A DNA stretch of 7,462 nt from an uncultured Acidimicrobiaceae bacterium. Its GTDB lineage: Bacteria > Actinomycetota > Acidimicrobiia > Acidimicrobiales > RAAP-2. How positions within the stretch are numbered: position 1 is the stretch's first letter; every line of letters begins with the position of its first letter. A program made the translations under genes and the position numbers. Below are positions 4,620 through 7,462 of the stretch, one piece after another. Under the pieces are notes generated by a model that made no database searches, was not told the origin of the DNA, and saw nothing but the letters and a program-made list of their open reading frames with translations. The stretch is from positions 1-7,462 of the forward strand of contig CALAYR010000181.1 of NCBI GenBank assembly GCA_937894805.1. The letters are read 5' to 3'.

Positions 4620-7081
4620 AGGCCTCGCTCTCCTGGTTGCGTGACCTCGTAGAGCTCCCCAATGACATTGGGCTCATTCGCGACACGCTCGATGACCTCG
4701 GACTCGTCGTTGAAGGCATTGAAGAAGTTGGTGCCGGCCTCAGCGACGTGGTGGCCGCGCGAGTAGATGAGATTCACGCCATCGAAGGCGCTGATCGTAT
4801 TCGTCGGGTCATTGTCGATGCCGGCAACGGACCGCTGCAAATTGTCTGCGGTGCCATGAACTTTGAGGTGGGCAACTACGTTCCGCTAGCGCCCGTGGGC
4901 GCCGTGTTACCCGGTGACTTTGCCATTGCTGAGCGCAAAATGAAGGGCATCGTCTCGTACGGCATGCTCTGCAGCGGCCGTGAACTTGGCATCGGTGACG
5001 ACCATGCCGGACTCTTGATTCTTGATACCCACGCCGGTGTGGCCCCCGGCGTTGCACTGACCGACCTTTTGGGTATTGAGCAAGACTTCATATTTGATAT
5101 CTCACCTGAGGGCAATCGTCCCGATGCGTGGAGCATGCTCGGAATCGCACGTGACCTCGCATCGCGCTTTGGCGCTGACGTTCTTGACCCAGCTTCTGCC
5201 ATTTCGATTGATGGTGGTTCGGCGACTGCTTCGGCCGCCATTACGTCGGGCGAACTGTGCGGAGCGCTCGATGTCCTAGAGCTCAGTGGCGTACTCGTTG
5301 GTGATTCGCCTCGCTGGCTGCAGCGTCGGTTGGAGCAGGCGGGAATGCGAGCCGTAAATAACGTCGTTGACGCATCCAACTACGTCATGCTCGAACGTGG
5401 TCAGCCTACGCACCCTTATGACGCTGCGCTGGTAGCGGGCCAGCACATTGGGGTCCGACAAGCTCGCAACGGCGAGGTACTGAAGACTCTTGACGGCACT
5501 GAGAGAACGCTCGGTCAGCCCGGGCGTGGTCTTGGCGACACGGGAGTTGACTGCGTCATTGTTGACGGCAGCGATACCGTGATTGGGCTCGCCGGCATTA
5601 TGGGCGGAGAGTCGAGCGAAATTCGCGCCACCACCACCAACGTGTTGTTGGAAGTGGCTTTCTTTGATCCAATGACAATCGCTCGAACCAGCAAGCGCCT
5701 AGGTCTGCGGTCAGAAGCTTCGCATCGATTTGAACGTGGTGTTCACTTCCAAGGTCGTCGCGAGGCTGCGGCACGGTTTGTCGACCTCTTGCGTGAAACT
5801 TGTCCGGACCTGCGTGTCGCGGCCCATCATGAAGCTCTCGGCACTCTGCCGGTTCTCCCGACGATCGCCATGAAGGCCAGTGATGTGCTGGCACTCCTCG
5901 GTACTGAAATCTCTCTTGAGGAGTGCGCTCGTTTTCTGGAGGCCATTAACTGCACTGTCGTGCAATCCGGGGACCAGTTGGAGGTCAGCGTTCCTTCATC
6001 TCGCCTCGACGTCCGTCACGGCGCACTCGGTCGTGCCGATCTCATTGAAGAAATCGCACGGCTGTACTCCTATCGCCGACTCCTTCGCCGCACTCCGACC
6101 TGGGCCGCACCTGGGGGACTCTCCTCGCGTCAGCAGACACGACGTTTGGTTCGCTCTATTGCGCTTGGCCTCGGCTGGAGCGAAGCCTGGACTGCGTCGC
6201 TGATAAGTGAGGAAGATCACGCCCTCACACACGCAGGGGATCCGGTTATCAGAGTTACCAACCCCCTCGCATCTGAAGAGTCGATTTTCCGATCCTCGGC
6301 CCTTGTTGGATTGGTCCGCGCCTGGCTTCGGAACGCCGATCGCGGTTTTGCTAATGAGGCCATCTTTGAAATCGGCGTCGTCGCTCAGCACCCCGAGGTA
6401 GCTTCGGCCCCCCGTGCGGCGCGCGGTGGAGAGGCGGGAGCGACATCACTGCAACTCCCACACGAACGTGAAGTGGTCACGGCCGTGCTCGGCCGCGACG
6501 GCGACGACGCACAGAGTGCCGTTGCGAGCTGGTCGGTTATTGCCGATCGGCTCGGCCTACTTGAAGTGGAAGTCCGCGATGGTGAGGCGCCACTTGGCTG
6601 GCACCCGACTCGATACGCCGATCTCGTTGACGTAGCCACGGGCGCCGTGGCGGGTCGCGTGGGCGAAGTCGATCCCGCTCTCCTCGAGGGCCTTGCGAGC
6701 CAACAGCTCTCCGGCCGACGATTGGGGCTCGTAGAGCTGGACTTCAGCGTCCTCGTCGAGCCGACCAAAATCTTGCGACGCGACGTGAAGACGCCGGTAC
6801 CTAGCCGATTCCCTTCGGCGAACTTCGACCTCGCCCTCGTCACGCCGAAGTCGGTCTCGGCCCTACGACTCCGCTCCGCGCTCCGCGCCGCATCGGACGT
6901 CGTGGAGTCAGTGGAGCTCTTTGACGTCTACCAGGGTGCCGGTCTTGCGACGGATGTTCGCAGCTTGACGTACGCGATCCGCCTCAGTCGCGAGGATGGG
7001 ACGTTGAGCGAAGAAGCGATTTTGGCCGCACGGACCGCGCTGCTGGAAGCAGCTACACAGCTGGGTGCGACTCTTCGCTAA
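4616..7081 (+). CDS. pheT: Phenylalanyl-tRNA synthetase beta subunit
   Basis: The 821-residue partner of PheS, of normal length. Domains in order: the N-terminal MKASLSWLRDLVELP; a tRNA-binding OB domain (about 40-150) with CGAMNFEVGNYVPLAPVGAV (78-97) and GMLCSGRELGIGDDHAGLLIL (116-136); the B3/B4 editing region (about 215-395) with NNVVDASNYVMLERGQPTHP (248-267), GIMGGESSEI (327-336) and SHRFERGV (369-376); a B5 domain with RLDV (463-466) and ADLIEEIARLYSY (474-486); the catalytic-like core with VTNPLASEESIFRSS (547-561) and FEIG (584-587); and a C-terminal anticodon-binding FDX-ACB domain (728-821) starting at VPSRFPSANFDLALV. ATGA overlap with pheS and AAGG (4604-4607) eight bases upstream support coupled synthesis. 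The 3' end overlaps the opposing transporter gene. Confidence 0.98.
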   Translation: MKASLSWLRDLVELPNDIGLIRDTLDDLGLVVEGIEEVGAGLSDVVAARVDEIHAIEGADRIRRVIVDAGNGPLQIVCGAMNFEVGNYVPLAPVGAVLPGDFAIAERKMKGIVSYGMLCSGRELGIGDDHAGLLILDTHAGVAPGVALTDLLGIEQDFIFDISPEGNRPDAWSMLGIARDLASRFGADVLDPASAISIDGGSATASAAITSGELCGALDVLELSGVLVGDSPRWLQRRLEQAGMRAVNNVVDASNYVMLERGQPTHPYDAALVAGQHIGVRQARNGEVLKTLDGTERTLGQPGRGLGDTGVDCVIVDGSDTVIGLAGIMGGESSEIRATTTNVLLEVAFFDPMTIARTSKRLGLRSEASHRFERGVHFQGRREAAARFVDLLRETCPDLRVAAHHEALGTLPVLPTIAMKASDVLALLGTEISLEECARFLEAINCTVVQSGDQLEVSVPSSRLDVRHGALGRADLIEEIARLYSYRRLLRRTPTWAAPGGLSSRQQTRRLVRSIALGLGWSEAWTASLISEEDHALTHAGDPVIRVTNPLASEESIFRSSALVGLVRAWLRNADRGFANEAIFEIGVVAQHPEVASAPRAARGGEAGATSLQLPHEREVVTAVLGRDGDDAQSAVASWSVIADRLGLLEVEVRDGEAPLGWHPTRYADLVDVATGAVAGRVGEVDPALLEGLASQQLSGRRLGLVELDFSVLVEPTKILRRDVKTPVPSRFPSANFDLALVTPKSVSALRLRSALRAASDVVESVELFDVYQGAGLATDVRSLTYAIRLSREDGTLSEEAILAARTALLEAATQLGATLR

Positions 7082-7462
7082 CCAGCTTTGTCGCCGAGGT
7101 GGCAAAGATTGACCCCGCCACAATGATGGGGAAGCCAATCATCATTCCCGCCGTCAGAGGCTCATGGAGAAAAATCACCCCCAGTCCCACCGCAATTGCC
7201 GTATTGAGGTAGGTCACCACCGTGCTGCGGGCTGGACCGACCTCTTTTATGAGCGCAAAAAAGAGCAGGAAGGCCCCAATGGTGCAGAAGAGGGCGAGTG
7301 CAATGAGGGCGAGCCAGGTGGTGCCGGAGACGTGATTCGGCCAGCGGGCTACCCCAAGTGGGGCGTACACGGCCGCCACAAGGGCGACGCTCACCGCGAC
7401 AACGCCCAAGCCTGAAACCTCGGTCAATTTGGTTGAAATCACCTGCGGTCCGCCGGCATAAC
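7053..7462 (-). CDS. EamA/DMT-family transporter, C-terminal half (truncated by window edge)
   Basis: An integral membrane protein of the drug/metabolite transporter superfamily; its substrate cannot be predicted. The minus-strand frame is open to the right edge (preceding residues YAGGPQ), so the start lies outside; GTG 7442 is probably internal. Counting from that GTG, four hydrophobic segments lie near residues 10-31, 43-65, 74-92 and 98-117. They carry the typical second EamA repeat pattern: CTIGAFLLFFALIKEVGPAR (53-72), VVTYLNTAIAVGLGVIFLHE (75-94) and PLTAGMMIGFPIIVAGSIF (95-113). A short polar tail ends the protein. The stop lies inside pheT, giving a 29-bp tail-to-tail overlap. The family call is firm; function is open. 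Confidence 0.88.
   Translation of the reverse strand, partial: YAGGPQVISTKLTEVSGLGVVAVSVALVAAVYAPLGVARWPNHVSGTTWLALIALALFCTIGAFLLFFALIKEVGPARSTVVTYLNTAIAVGLGVIFLHEPLTAGMMIGFPIIVAGSIFATSATKLVSEESHPAV

Noticed and set aside
6385..6843. A 152-codon minus-strand frame inside pheT, rich in R, S, T and P
   Set aside because: The composition is typical of the antisense of a GC-rich gene and it overlaps conserved pheT sequence.
7059..7087. AGCTGG/CCAGCT inverted repeat at the end of pheT as a terminator
   Set aside because: Only six base pairs with a 17-base loop and no T-run; not convincing as an intrinsic terminator.
1..7462. Search for mobile elements, CRISPR arrays, tRNA genes, riboswitches and phage or defence genes
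   Set aside because: No suitable inverted repeats, spacer arrays, cloverleaf or family motifs were seen; the ribH upstream region with any FMN riboswitch lies outside the window.

Overview
The window is a stretch of bacterial housekeeping chromosome, moderately GC-rich by eye and densely packed. I see no mobile element, CRISPR array, tRNA or rRNA. The gene order is ribA, ribH, a small cold-shock-like gene, a DUF1844-type gene on the opposite strand, infC, rpmI, rplT, a SpoU-family RNA methyltransferase gene, pheS and pheT. Together with the protein styles this suggests an actinobacterium. The divergent cold-shock-domain protein and the DUF1844 gene beside infC make Acidimicrobiia my best guess, but this is inference, not proof.

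Layout. Positions 1-321 hold the C-terminal end of GTP cyclohydrolase II (ribA or ribBA). It overlaps ribH (lumazine synthase, 308-847), which in turn overlaps a 70-residue divergent cold-shock-domain gene (844-1056) by ATGA. This looks like the tail of a translationally coupled riboflavin operon. A DUF1844-like gene (1038-1352, minus strand) converges on it with a 19-bp tail overlap and diverges from infC. Between the divergent genes lie a possible leaderless promoter for DUF1844 and an infC leader with three short hairpins and a strong Shine-Dalgarno.

The translation block follows. infC (IF3) most likely starts at ATC 1505 or ATT 1502, as is typical for this gene. It carries a repetitive acidic tail and is followed by rpmI (L35) and rplT (L20). 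Just after the rplT stop codon is a 17-bp RNA hairpin. It overlaps the region that protein similarity assigns to the N terminus of the next gene, a SpoU/TrmH-family 2'-O-methyltransferase with no ATG start. pheS and pheT (phenylalanyl-tRNA synthetase alpha and beta) then follow, joined by another ATGA overlap; pheS may have its own leaderless promoter. The window closes with the C-terminal half of an EamA/DMT-family membrane transporter on the minus strand, which overlaps the 3' end of pheT by 29 bp.

Functionally, the first cluster makes the flavin precursor, and the second supplies an initiation factor, two 50S proteins, an RNA-modifying enzyme and a tRNA charging enzyme. I found no wholly new system. 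The points most worth a second look are RNA-level: the infC start and leader, the rplT-trmH hairpin with its uncertain start codon, two TANNNT-7-ATG arrangements, and the tail overlaps between opposing genes.
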